A stretch of DNA of 64,000 nucleotides from Archegozetes longisetosus (GCA_018873245.2 JAEMBT020000004.1:2032573-2096572); one strand, 5' to 3'. Shown: positions 41,864 to 54,442, counted from the first letter of the stretch. The notes: generated from the letters alone by a model not told the origin. Numbers and translations: made by a program.

Positions 41864-42758
41864 ATATATTTGAATTTTTAAAATTGTGATTAACCCACTT
41901 TTTTATTTAGATTGCGATCAAAGTTAATCAGAAAATTTCGTATAACTTTACTACGCATTCAAAATTTACGGACTTCTGGATGACTCGAATAAGAATTTTC
42001 TAGAAATAGTGCTTTGTAATTGCTTTGCTGTACAAATGTCCAAACAGTTCATAAGTGAGTGACTGTATCGTCGATTAAAATTTTTTATTGAAAAAAGTAT
42101 AGCTTGTTTTAATTATAAATATATTAGATGTAAATTATTATACTTAAGAAAATTGTTTAAATGTTTTTAAATCTAGGTTTCTTTTAAATAAGTTCAGATC
42201 ATATTTGGGGCATTTTCCAATGATTTTATTATAAAAGCATTAAAAATGTTAACTAAAAGTTGATATAAAGTTTACAAAGTGATATTTTACGAAAACAAAA
42301 AAATTAATTTAGAGACACCAATTTTTTTATGATTGCTGTGTTCTGGAATAGACTCCTTGTTAGTGACAGAAAGTTCTTAACCGCAAAGCTCTCGAGAATA
42401 CACTAAAGATATCGAATTGACGATTAACTGCATATAAGTTTAAAGATAGAATAATACAAGATAAAATTGATGATACAATTAGTACGAAAATACAATTAAT
42501 TTGAAAATTGTGTGAAAATTCAATGTCAACTTATGTGCTTTTAGAAAAAATTTTGCCGTAATTACCTCATTTGATAAAAGGGCACAACACTGTTCAGCAA
42601 AACTTCATAAAATAGAAACAAATTTGACAAAACAGACTGTTTCGTCTCAGATCCTATTAAATCTTTTAATCTTTAGATAAATTGACAATTTTGCTAAAGA
42701 GATAAAACGTCAAACTTTTTATATGAAAGCTTATATTTGGTTGAGTCAAAGAATAGTT

Positions 42759-43641
42759 GAGTAAACTTTAGAAACTCCCAGAGTGATTCAGAGGTGGCAC
42801 CCATATATTCTGATAGGGGGTGACCCTCAGAGGTCATATATCCAATATTGGGTGATGAAGCCTTTTATTTTGTGAGTTAGATCCAAAAGAATTTTTAAAT
42901 TCATTTTCGAATATCACTCTGATAAATAGCTACAAGCTACAAAGCTAAAGATAGGACCGAATTACAAGATAATCACCCCCAACGTTGACAAAATTTCAAG
43001 CTTCTAGGTAGCTTGGTTGCTAAGATATGAGCAATTTTATTTCTAAGCTCATTGAAAATATTTATCTTTGTTTGACTTAGTACCTCGTAATCGATAACCT
43101 GGATTTCTTAAGTCGTAACCCAAACAAGCTTGGTATGAACGAAGGGAGAATAGGCTAGATCCCATGATACTTTAGTTCATATTGGGTTTGGTTTGGGTTA
43201 CGACTTGGTAAAGCCTGGTTAACCACTTTCGAAAGGGTCGGGTCTGGATGGCACCTATATGCGATATTAGCTTCTCCGTAACTGTATGCCCAAATTCTAT
43301 GCAATTCAAATCAATTCATTGGCTTACACAAAGACATTTATGAAAAGTTACAGTTCACAAATTAAATGTATATTGAACATCTTTAGAATACCTCTAGCTA
43401 AATCGACCAATTTCACACAATTTCAGAGAAATCTGATCTTCAGTCTTACTTGCATAAATTTTCATAATCACACCTGATGAGTCGGGGGAAATAAAATTCA
43501 ATTTGGATATTTTTTGGCATTAATCTACAACAGGGAGGTCTCGTGACCCAATATTGCATAGATGATGTCTGAGGGCCACCACTTATCAGAATATATGGGT
43601 ATCACTTCTGGATCATCCTGGTAGTTTTCTAAAGTTTACCC
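42759..43641. mobile_element. 883-bp MITE with 8-bp target duplication
   Basis: The terminal ~100 bp are inverted repeats (left GAGTAAACTTTAGAAAC, inverse of right GGGTAAACTTTAGAAAAC; inner shared CCCATATATTCTGATA and CAATATTGGGT). GAATAGTT is directly repeated outside both ends (42751-42758 and 43642-43649). An 8-bp duplication fits hAT, P or Merlin families, but the end sequence is not an obvious hAT CAG terminus. A perfect 16-bp inverted pair (AAGTCGTAACCCAAAC, 43110-43125 with 43191-43206) lies in the centre. No transposase ORF is present. Confidence 0.8.
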
Positions 43642-43928
43642 GAATAGTTACAGCATAGTGTGTCTTTGTATAGAACATGGCATATGCGGAGTTTGGATAT
43701 AACAGAGTCTTGTGGAACACTCAAATACTAATCCATACCTTTGGGCATTTGATTAACATAACCTGAACAAACTAAACTGTTGTAACTGCACTAACTTATC
43801 AGAATCAGACTATTATAATAATGGAACTCAAAATGCTATATATTTATCAAGTTTGGATTAAGTAGTGGCAATAGTGCCAACAGCAAAGCAAACAACATTC
43901 TGAAGACAATACTAAACACAAAACAATC

Positions 43929-44693
43929 ACCGTATTTTTCCGAATATAAGCCGCACTGAAGAATTTTGAAATAAACATAGTTTTTCCTTATATAAGTCTC
44001 ATCTCATGCATGAGCCGCACCAAATTAAAGATATAATTGACGAAGTTCGTGAATTAATTAGGTCATTTGCAACACTTTTGAAGCCTTTATCAAATTTTAT
44101 TTTCAAATAAGTTAACTCACAATTTGTGAATCAGTCGGAAAATTAGGTTTTTCTGAATATTTTACTATCTATACTAAATACAGAAAGTGACGAAGCAACT
44201 GATGTAGAATTAAAACCCAGTTTAGACAAATATAGTGATATTCTCGAAGCCCTTACTTATGAATCAGATGAAGAGTTTGATGGCTCTGATTAATCCTTCG
44301 CAACAACTTAACTTCCGAAAACTTAAAATTAACTGTGGGGTAAAATGTTACCTCACGTTTTCCACGCTTTATATCTGTTCTAGGTTAGACCGAATGCTTA
44401 CAGAGTCAAGGTTAACCTTTGTTTTTGAAGTTTTACTTAACTAATTAATCAATTTCTAGTTATTATCTGCTACAGCGTCATCAGCGGTTCAAATCGCTAG
44501 TAGCGACATTGTAGAGCTGCGACATATATAGTAAACACGAAGCATTGCGATGATAGGGCAAATTTCTTTCCTTAGAGAGACATATTGCCAGAAAAAAAAC
44601 TACACCTCATATATTAGCCTTACTACTAAATTTTTTTTTAAAAATCTAACTTTCCTTTATATAAGTCGCGGCGTATATTCGGAAATATAAGGT
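43929..44693. mobile_element. Pogo/CENP-B-like DNA transposon remnant
   Basis: The ends are inverted repeats of the ACCGTATTTTTCCGAATATAAG type (right end inverse ACCTTATATTTCCGAATATACG). Inside, on the plus strand near 44160-44293, a frame ends in an acidic tail (ILEALTYESDEEFDGSD, then stop). Pogo-like transposases of the Tigger/Jerky group carry such acidic C-termini, which is the only protein hint. Target duplications were not resolved. Family assignment is tentative, but the element itself is clear from its ends. Confidence 0.5.
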
Positions 44694-44750
44694 ATATCCA
44701 AAGCGCTCATTCAACTGGTTCTATGCAGAGGTTTAAAAGTGCGTGGTGGC

Positions 44751-46562
44751 TTATACATTTTGAAAAAATCTTGTAATGACCAAATTCAGACATAACTTCA
44801 GACAAGAAAACAAATAAGTCACTGTGAGTAATTCAAGTATAAACACAATTATGCAGAAAGTGATAGCAATCATATACGACAGAAATATTCCTCTCATTTG
44901 CTTCATAGTAAGTGCTCCAAATTCATAGACAGTTGTGTCGACTTTAGCCGTAAACTCGGGACCGTATCCTTTAGGAATAAGTGATTTCTTCACTTCATGT
45001 TCATATATTCCACTTTCAACCAAACGAGTTATTCTAAAATTAGACAAAATTTATGAACACCTTTTGAAGAAAATTTCATCAAAAGCTTACAAGTCATTCA
45101 ATTTTGTGGTCAAAGTCTGATTAAGTCTAGGACTGATTATAATAAAGTAAGGTTTCGCTCCAGCACCAGATTCAGAGATATGGAAATCAAAGCCTTCCTT
45201 AAATTTACTAGCTATTTTAAACTTATCAGTAGTTTTATAGAAATGTGCGATCAAATAATCGATAGCGAAAACCTGTTCTCCTCTGAATATTCGTTTGAAA
45301 GCTTCTAGCACCATGGTTTCATTGAATATAATATCAAACGGATCAACCAGTATTAGTCTTCGCTTGAAATCTTGAGCCATTTCTGAATTGTCATAAGTCG
45401 CAAAATCAGCCATGTCTAAGTAATTAAGACTGAATATAGGAGTATCTTTCCACTGGGGTTTAGTGTGTAAATCATTCCATGAATCGATTCTATCTATCGG
45501 TTCAGGCCTCACCAATAGATCCCATAAATGACCCCCAAATGCGGCCAATAATACATTGCATACCAAGAGCCAGATTCCAGCGAAAGTTCTGTTGTAATGA
45601 CCAATAATTCTTATCGAGTAATAGTCTGATAGTATGACTGATGAATACATCCAAACGGTTTCGAAGAATGGTTTCAATGTTTTCCTTTTTAAGCATATCA
45701 TGAGAGCCATAACAATAATTGATATAAAAATCCAATAATAAACTTCAATATCGAAGCATGTGAAATAACTGAATAGCGGCCATTCACCTAAAAACAAGGA
45801 ATTAATTATACATTTTTACAAATTGAAACAAACTTTTCTGAGTCATTGACACTATCGAAGATCTCTCGAAATATCCAATATGCCGTGAAATAGAAGCTCC
45901 AACTGGTTTAACCACATTATTCACTTGATATGGACAAACTGGCATTAATATCATGTGCGGCCACTCAGTGTAGTTTTTAGCAGTAATCCTCCCATATAGT
46001 TCTCAAAGTTTCTGACTTGTGGAAATAGTCTGACTCTTATTTAAAAAATAGAATTTAAATTAAATATTTGAATATGCGATATATAAGAAAGTTTTATCGA
46101 AGATTTTCGAAGATTCTGTAAAAATTACAGATTTTCCTCTGTCAAACTTTTTTTAGTTCTCTTAAATTTTACAACATATTTTCCAAACAAATTATCTGTG
46201 TCCAAAATCAATGTGAGTTATTACTTGTTTTTAGGTTAATTAAAGTTCAGTTAAGTTATGATCGAACGAATAAATTTTGCTTTTAAGAAATTTGAGTAAA
46301 AAATAGATTGTTAATTAAGAATTACTTAGCGTTAACACGTTTAGCGAATTCTTTGATGATTAGCATTAATGGCCCACACCATTGATAATGAAGTACAGAA
46401 ACATTTCCATTAGTTACAAGCTGTTCTTCATAAGTAAGAGTTGGTGGCCAGTAATTTGGCTGAACATCAATCAATAGATCGGTTGGATTACTGGTCCAAG
46501 AACTATTTGGTTATCAGACGTCAGTTTTACACAATTCGATTTGAACGCCTGCATTTCTATCA
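44751..46562 (-). CDS. Ionotropic receptor (IR-type glutamate-receptor-like chemoreceptor), 5' part unresolved, possibly a pseudogene
   Basis: A variant ionotropic glutamate receptor forming ligand-gated cation channels in chemosensory neurons. Three 3' exons are well supported: ending 45834, then 45787-45091 and 45033-44751, with introns of 46 and 57 bp (phases 1 and 2). They give an S1 segment (YGRITAKNYTEWPHMILMP), TM1 (VYYWIFISIIVMALMICL), the pore/TM2 region (TFAGIWLLVCNVLLAAFGG), S2 ending SLIPKGYGPEF, and TM3 (FLSYMIAITFCIIVFILELL) before a TAA. An upstream block (46562-46330) encodes ...LTYEEQLVTNGNVSVLHYQW and CGPLMLIIKEFAK, an S1 start. In that frame TGA TAA occurs at 46516-46511, either an exon boundary I misplace or a lesion. 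Further upstream (to about 46980) two overlapping frames are open, one with YIDGENRYLYDSQRSRFEIC and one with NGYLHDIELLIQNNLNYSES, so the N-terminal domain may extend there. Confidence 0.7.
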
Positions 46563-46979
46563 AAATTAAGAATGTTTTAACTAATCATAACTTTAGTATT
46601 TCAAAACTTATACTTATTTGATTGTATGGTAAAATCGACTTCGTCAACCATTCAGTTTCAGCAAACTTTAAAAAGAATTAATAGGTTCTAAGTTTTCTGC
46701 AAATCAAACGGTATCTGAAATGTCAAACTTGAATAGTATTCTCTAAAATATGCATTTATTGGTTTGCATATTTCGAATCTTGATCTTTGACTGTCATAGA
46801 GATATCTATTTTCTCCATCAATATATAGTTTGAATGAATTTCGAAATAGTGGTACTGTTTGCCTATTATATGCAAAAATAGATATTCTGACTCTGAATAA
46901 TTTAAATTGTTTTGAATTAGTAATTCAATGTCATGGAGATACCCATTTAGTTGACTAGTACAACATGGATTTAAAAAAT

Positions 46980-49011
46980 AATAAGCTATAGTTTATTCTT
47001 TCGTACCATATCCGAAAGACTTCATTTTATTTTGACTAAACTTAATAGTTTGAGAGTTTCTATCGATCGCTGGAAAACTTTTATACCTAAGCAAACTTAT
47101 AAATTAGAAATACTGTCTCTTCACCTTCTAAACTCATATGAACTGACTTTGAAGAAATGCGTTAACTCTCAGGCCTTTTATTATGCATTAAAAATACATC
47201 CTATATGTATATAAGGCCGAACTTTAGGATGAGTAATAAAGATCTCGATAAGGACTGATAAACTTTTAATCATTAAGTTGATTGCTTTATTTAAATACAA
47301 CATAGAGGAGTAAAATCATGTGTGTTACAAAATAAATACAAAACAATTCTCATTATCGTCTGATGAATTAAAAGTTAAACCTATCAAATATAGAATATGA
47401 ACTAAAGAAAATGTTACACTAATAAGTCTACTATCAAGTCTACTATCTATTCAAAAATGGCATGCAATTAGCTCAATAGTAATTTTCATAAGACATCTTC
47501 GAAAGGTTATAAGTCTTATCAAAATTACTATTGAGTTGAATCGCATGCCTTTTGTGGATAGATGGTTCATGAAAGACTTCTTAGAACTTTTTTCGTGAAG
47601 CGTTCACTAATGAAAGCTGTGATTGAACGACATCTAGTTTATAAAAAAGCAAATACTTTGTTTATACACAAGTCAATAGTCAATTGATAAGCAAATAACA
47701 AGTAGAGATTGCACTAAATATATAATTAATTGTGGGTAAATTAAATGTTCAATAAATTCAAAGAAAGTGTTGCAAAATGTCGCAAAAATATTGAAATTAT
47801 TACGCAAAGAGTCGAAAATAACCGAAAACTTATTTGAAGAGATTTTCAATGTCTGCCCTCAACTATTGATTATCGCATTGAAGCAATTTAAGGTTCGTTA
47901 AAAGCAATAATTGTTTCACAGGACTGCTGACGATTCACGTAATCTCATATTTGGCCTAAAAATCAATTTAATATTGAAATTCATTTTAAACTTGAACCAA
48001 TTTACGGGAGACTTATCTGAAGCCAAATCAATAACCGATTATTTAATAAGATTTGACTGTAACTTCGCTATACGAACTATTCAGATTTTATGAGACTTTA
48101 TACGTTATATTGCGATTCGATTAATTTCAATCAATAATCAGATCGATTGGCAGCTGAAGTACCTACAGTTTTATGCAAAAATTCAGAATTTCATATTTTA
48201 TTTAAGGAATTATCTGATTATTGGTTGGCAAGTGCTGTTCCTAGATTTAGACGCACTAATAGTAAAGTTTTCGTAAGTTCAGAAAATTGCCGTAAATTTG
48301 TTGTAATTTTGTTGATTTGGGGCAATTTTTCAAATCAGATGACCTGCATAAAGTGTTAAACTTTAGAAAAATAATTCGTTAAAACTCTCGTGTTTTGGGT
48401 TTAGTTTTAATAATGTTTTGCCAATCGATAACTCATCAAAGTTTCCAAATCTGATATAATCCCTAACTGACATCGAGTTTAGTAAGAAGCCGGTGGTACT
48501 TAAAGATCAGTTAAGAATCGCCATCAGAAGAACTAAGAGCAAGAATAGTGTTAGTTATGCAAAACAGTTATACAGAAATGATATGATTCCTAAATATATT
48601 TTTAATTATTTACTATATGAGGAATTTATTAAACTTTGACATTTTTAATTTGTTTAAGCCAGTTTAGTTCTATTTGATCTGAGCGCTTCACTTGTGTAAG
48701 TTTTTGTGCACAATTACGTCTTAATTGTTCAGTATTTTTGTACTAATTATTCACGTCAATTATAATATAATAAAGTTTTGAAAATTTATTTCTATTCAAA
48801 AATTATTTCAAACTAACAAAAAATAATTTAATGTAGAAAACATAACGAAACTAAATCTAATATAAATTTCAAAAACTAATCTAAATAAATGGTACTTAGG
48901 CTTAAACTAAACTTAACTTGTATTGCATCGATTTACAAGTATGTGAGAAAATTATAAAATATTTAGCAAAACAAAGGGCTTCAACATTGTATAAAATGAA
49001 ACTAATTGACT
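46980..49011. other. Intergenic stretch between IR gene and SLC37A4
   Basis: AT-rich, holding the hairpin at 47443-47565. Open frames at 47911-48093 and 48147-48359 (plus) have no ATG at their listed starts or no recognisable domain, and I do not support them. Confidence 0.4.
47443..47565. repeat. 123-nt near-perfect hairpin (miRNA-precursor-like or foldback MITE)
   Basis: Arms 47443-47495 and 47513-47565 are complementary over 53 positions with about eight mismatches, around a 17-nt loop. Shared cores are GGCATGC, CTCAATAGTAATTTT and ATAAGAC. Size and loop fit an animal pri-miRNA stem, and either strand would fold. A very small palindromic transposon relic is equally possible. Direct repeats of AGTCTACTAT lie just upstream of the left arm (about 47427-47447). 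Confidence 0.55.
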
Positions 49012-51820
49012 CTAAGATTGTTTAACTTTTCCAATCTTCGCTGGTATGCTACGACATAATATCATAACTATAACAGTTATAAAAGTGACTACTTCTAGCA
49101 GTAGAAAAATTGATGACCAGCTATAGTATTTGGCCAATAGACTAAACGGGAGACCAGATGTTATGGCACCGACTGTATAGAAATCGAATAAAAGAGTTCA
49201 TTAGGTATACAATAAACTTTCAATTCAATTTGACCTAAGATTAATCCATGCTTAATCAAATCTGCTTTAAATCCAAATCTAACCCGAGTCTAATCTAAAC
49301 CTAATCATTAACTAGTGGTCATACCATTGGCCGCGAGAGCGACTATCGCGTGAGAAGTTCCGCTCAAGTGTGGCGGAGCTGACTCAGTGGCCACGACTCC
49401 AAAGATAGCAATTGGACCGTAAAGACAAGCGCCTAATACGAAACCAATTATTGTAATCATTAGCTGCGATGATGACTCATTCACGTGAAAGTGGAAACAG
49501 TGAAGACATAGACCGACGCCTGTCATCATTGCTATCGCGACTGGCATTCGGGCGTTCGATGGCGCCAGTTGTGACGAAGAATTCTTTGTTGATTTGTTTA
49601 GCTGTCGTCTTAAGACTATGTCTGTTAGATATCCGGCTAAAACTCCACCGAAAAATCCACCAGATTCGACACTACTTGTAAATGAAGAACCTTTGGATTT
49701 GAGGAATAGATAATTAGTTTTGAAAATCTATCCATAGGTTTGGTTTTCAACTTATACTAATTAAGAGATAAGTCATTATTAGAAGTAAGTATTAAAAGCA
49801 TCAAACATTTGTATGACTGAGCTAATGCACATTTATTTCATATTGAGTTAAGGTCAAAAATTCAACGGTAACTTAATTAATCTTATTTTTATACGATTAG
49901 TGAATAGAAGACTTAAATTGAGAAACAATTCAATTATTCAATAGTCAACTGAATAATTGATAATTTTTTGGGTATTCTTTTTTATAATATTTTAGATAAA
50001 TAGTTGTACTAATCGATAAACTTTTTTATCTCTAGTTAAAGTCAAAAATTGAAAGATAATTTGAAATCTGAAGTAAACTAATTTTCATGTGGCTAATGAA
50101 TAGAAGATTTTAGGCAAAGTATTAATCATTGAATAATTGACTGAAAAGTTGGAAAGTTCTATTGGGATAAAGATTTTTAAAATATCATTATGATTCATCA
50201 AAAAATAACGAACCAACTAATTGAGAATGTTTTCTATCTTCAATCAAATACATTTGTCCCCAATCGACAGAACTAGTCTTAGAGGCAAAAACGCTCATAT
50301 ATGAGAATGAGACCAACCAAATGAATGGACTTGTCATCAAATCTTTCCACGAACTATCGCCTTCATCAGACTTAGTCTTACCTGAAATGACAAAAATCTC
50401 AATCAATAAGAAATGGAACCCCAAAAATAATACCTAAATCAAAAATCACCTTTATCTTTTGTTCCAGAACTCGAAAACTCAGGAAGGTTTACATCAAGTG
50501 GTGAATTAACAACGGTTACTATTGAAATGCATGCTATAAGTAGAGAAATACTTCCAGCCATTATCAGGCTCGCTCTCCAGCCATAGTTTAAGATAATAAA
50601 GGCCGAAACGAATGGCGAAACACCACCCGATATATTGGATGAGGCGCTCAGTAGTGACCAGAATGTCCCAAACTGCGAAGGACTGAACCATTGGCGCAGT
50701 ACTTTTGCACATGATGGCCATCCGAAGCCTTGAGCCAATCCGTTTAGGAACCAGAGAGCGGTATAAAGTAGGACCGAGTCACTGTTTGAGAACAAGATAG
50801 CCGCTAAGCCTGATATAAGTAGACCTGAAGAGAATAGCAGTCTAGGTGAGAGTCTGTCTGATAAGACTCCGCCGATAAATTTGGATATTGCGTACGCGAT
50901 GTTTTGTGAAGAGGCAATTAAACCTGTTTTTCAGTATCATTAAAAATTAAAATTAAGTTATTATTTTTCTGTTATGTCAAATTTATTTGATTTTAAAACT
51001 AAGAGGAAAGCTAAGAGTTACGTAACAATAATTCTAATAAATTGTTTGTAACTTAAAGGAATAATTAAGTTTTGTCAGAGACCTTCAAAATTAATCAAAT
51101 TTTTAACAAACAAAGTTCACATAATAACTTGAAAGCTTTGAAAAAGTATTATCTTTTAGTTTCCTCGCCTATATTTATCAGTTAATCGTTGATTTATATT
51201 TTATGAAAAGATAATTTATATCTTTAAAATTGAGCCGAGAAACAAATTATTGTTAGAGTTATGGCAAATAATGAATCTTTTTCTGAAAAATACTTTTTGA
51301 ACTATTAGAGAGTTAGGACAAAGTTTTGCATTTGTGAATAAGAAAACTTTTAAATTAGAAATCTTATTCACATTTCACAGTTGAGTTTGCAAAAGTCACA
51401 GATAAACAGATAGTATTTTGAGGAAATCAAAGTCTAATAAATATTGATATGATTTATTATTCATAAATTAAACTGGAACGTAATCTGAAAACAGGATGGG
51501 TTTAAGTTATCAAACTTTGCACAAATAAAGTTCAAAAAACTCATAAACAACTCGAATGCAAATAAAATTAGATCTAATTTACTAGGATTTACTAGGAGTA
51601 TCTGACAAGAAAAATATACGAAAATAATCATATAGTTTAATCACATGCCAGCATCGCTTTTCTGGAGTCCGCTTTTGATCAATTCAGGCATAGCTAGAGA
51701 AACGCTTTTGCGATTGTAGGCGTAAGTGGCGTAACCAATGAATAGAGTCAGAAATATTGACCACTGATAGTATTGCACTCTTCCGGACATCGAACTCGAT
51801 CCAGCCTTTTTCTGAGCCAT
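49012..51820 (-). CDS. SLC37A4: Glucose-6-phosphate/phosphate exchanger (SLC37A4, G6PT)
   Basis: Major-facilitator antiporter of the ER membrane that imports glucose-6-phosphate in exchange for phosphate, feeding glucose-6-phosphatase. Five exons: 51820-51649, 50923-50450, 50381-50214, 49690-49325 and 49172-49012. All joins are phase 1, giving 446 residues (human 429). Family landmarks run end to end: YNRKSVSLAMP at ~35-45 with the essential Arg of the NRK motif, ASSQNIAYAISKFIGGVLSD, LWFLNGLAQGFGWPSCAKVL, WFSPSQFGTFWSLLSAS, VDWGQMYLI, ESGGFFGGVLAGYLTD, YGPIAIFGVVATESAPP, LSGTSHAIVALAAN and GLPFSLLAKYYSWS. No stop or frameshift is present, so it is probably functional. Intron 1 (51648-50924) is GC-AG (GCTG|GCATGT ... 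AACAG|GT): the only nearby GT would put the next exon out of frame. The other introns are 68, 523 and 152 bp. The start ATG at 51820 precedes TM1 by about 20 residues. Confidence 0.95.
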
Positions 51821-53194
51821 AGCTTAAAGGAAACTTCAATGTGAATGCACAAGGATAATAAATAAATTTTGCACAAAATCCAAAATTTTGCAGCCGAAAA
51901 ATCACTTGAATGTACACTCAATTGAATTATCACATAAATAGTGTACGAAAAACCAATTCATACGATTGAGAAAAAGGTTAGCTAGGAGTGCATGTGACTA
52001 TAGCATGCATTGAGGAGCATGTAAATTAATTTTTGCGATAAAAAGCATGTATTCTCTCTCTCTGGAGAGTTTTGCTTTTAAGGTATTATCATTTACATCA
52101 ACTTCAATACCAAAGTACAACATTTCAAGGATTTGATTACGAAGTCTAGCATATTTCTCTCTACTTGTTTCATAACTTTGCCGCAGATTTTATTAGTGTT
52201 TACTTTCATCCTCATGACATTTTTGATCTTTTATTGAACATGTGCCAAGTCATACAGTTGCGACTCGTTAAAGTAAAGCCTCTATAACTTGAGCTACATT
52301 TGAATATTTTGCATCACATTTTAGAAACATAATCAAAACCTATTCTTATTTATGAGAATTATTGTGCTAATTATTAAGATCTCAATAATTACTTATTTAA
52401 ATTTAATTCTTATTCGGATAGCATAAGCTTCATAAAAAGTTAGAAAAATTCTGACATTTATTTCCTGTTTTGAGGAAAAATTTTGATTTGTTTATTCCAA
52501 TTATTTTGTCATTTTGACGAAACGAATCTCAAGATAAGAGTTCATTAATTTTATAATTTTCATAGAAAATTATTTATTTTAATAAATTTAAAATTATCGA
52601 TTAGTTATAGCAATGATTTGAAAGTTTGGGGAACTCTTAAAGTAAGCCTTCATATGACACACATTTATGTAGAGAGAACTCAAAAATACTGATCGATAAT
52701 ACAGGCAACTCATGAAGCTTAAAAAATTGAACTATTATTTACTATGATTTAGAGCAGATTTTCATTTAAAATTGTAAGTATTTGAGAAAATTTTGCTCAA
52801 AGCTCTCAAAACTTTTTGATTAAAACTCATATAAAATTCTATTATTATCTAATATATCTAAATTGATGTCTTTTCAAGCGATATCATGAAGAGTACCGTT
52901 TGTAAAGTACTGAAATCTATCAATGAAGAGGAATATTTCAATTTTGCGCTTAATTTGAAATTCCGTGTATTCTATAAACTGTGAAAGAGACATTAAAAAA
53001 TCCTGGCAATTTATACATAAATGAAAATATAATATAAAATTGAAATATCTTTAGAAAACGTGGGAAAATAGATTCGTTCATTAAATTATTTACTACGATT
53101 AACATTAAGAGACCGACCATAAGTTTACAGAATATCTCAACGAAATCCATTTTATTTTCTCTGATTTTTATAATAGTAGTGAAAAAATTCTAAC
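51821..53194. other. Intergenic stretch upstream of SLC37A4
   Basis: Must contain the SLC37A4 promoter and 5' UTR. A CACATGC E-box-like string lies on the minus strand near 51990, and a short CT run at about 52053-52063. Nothing else is supportable. Confidence 0.35.
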
Positions 53195-54225
53195 AGTCAC
53201 AAGAATGCAAGTACACTTTACAATCATATATAGAATAAATAATTTCATTTTAATCCATATTCAAAGCTCCAAATTTGTAAGCACTCATATCAACAAAACT
53301 GTCATATTCTAGCCCAAAGCCTTTAGGTAGGAGTGATTTTCTCATTTCATGTTCACATATTCAGCTTTCATTCAAACAAGTTATTCTGAAAATTGATAAA
53401 TAAATCAATGAAATAATCTGAAAGACTGAACTCTTTCAACAAAAAAACTTGCGTTATATTGAATTGTTGAATAAATTTTTGTTGAAGTCTAGAGGAAAGC
53501 ATAAAAATAAAGTTTGATTCCAGCTTCACATCAAGATATATGAAAATCGGAACCTTCGTTCAGTTGATCGTCATGTCTATAAATCTAGCTTTGAAGTGAT
53601 GTCCGAGAAGGTAATCAAATGAATAGACTTGTTCTCCCTTTGAAAGCTCATCTTCATTCTTAAATGTTCATGATCAGCAAATAGAACACAAGCTGATCCA
53701 AGAATTAAGTTCTATTTTTGAAGTGTTGAGCTATTGATCATGTGTCGTAATTGACGAAGTCAGTCATGTCTAGATATTTTAAGGTTAGAATAGAAATTTT
53801 GTTCGACTGGAGTTTAGTGTATAGGTCGCTCCAAGAATCGATTTTATTGATTCGTTGTGTTCTGACTAATGACGTACACAAATTACCCGAGAATACAGTT
53901 AATAATAAGCAACATAATAGTCCTATAGTGATTGATGCATAGGTCCAAAGAGTGCTTAAAAATCTTATGAATGATTATTCATTAGGCACATTACAAAAGA
54001 TATCAAAATCATTGATGAGATAATTAGATAACAGATCTGTATTTGAAAACATATGGACTTACTTAATATAGGCCACTGACCTGCGTAAGAATCATTGGTC
54101 CACACTACTGACGACGGAGGACTGATGAGTTTCTATTAGTTATCAAATTAAGTTTTGGATACGGGAACTGGTTATCTCTCAGTTAAGATCTGAGTCCTTT
54201 ACGTAATGAGACTCGTATTCATCGA
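53195..54225 (-). pseudogene. Ionotropic receptor pseudogene, paralogue of the 45-kb copy
   Basis: Colinear with the IR at 44.75-46.5 kb but broken. Recognisable blocks in order on the minus strand: GQWPILS with a TM1-like ISSMILISFVMC (about 54095-53990), a TM2/S2 block with RINKIDSWSDLYTK and LKYLDMTDFVNYDT (about 53960-53740), GSDFHIS (about 53555-53535), and HEMRKSLLPKGFGLEY with YKFGALNMD (about 53355-53255). At least five in-frame stops interrupt it, for example TGA at 53363-53361, one directly after VNYDT and one directly after FHIS. Frames shift between blocks. It shares the small-intron exon order with its neighbour, so it arose by gene duplication and then decayed. Confidence 0.88.
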
Positions 54226-54442
54226 CAATACTCTAGGGTTTAATGATTATAACAAACACAACAGAAAAGTAAAGATAACTCTTTAGACCTCTTAAGATGA
54301 AACAAACATTTGATAGAACATTTTTATATTCGAGTTTTGATTTCATTTAACTTTGAAGTCTTAATATTTTGTTGAATATAAATAATGTCAAAACTCCATT
54401 CAATCAATGAATTTAAAAGCATTAAATATTTAGCTTTCTTAA

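Noticed and set aside
45502..45735. Second minus-strand frame within the IR exon
   Set aside because: An alternative frame of the ionotropic receptor exon; the receptor frame has clear homology.
47911..48359. Two adjacent plus-strand open frames
   Set aside because: No recognisable domain, frames do not join by good splice sites, and starts are doubtful.
24781..54140. CTGATGA strings (24784, 28504, 33389, 54121) as hammerhead ribozyme cores
   Set aside because: None is followed by a stem II and GAAA in the required arrangement.
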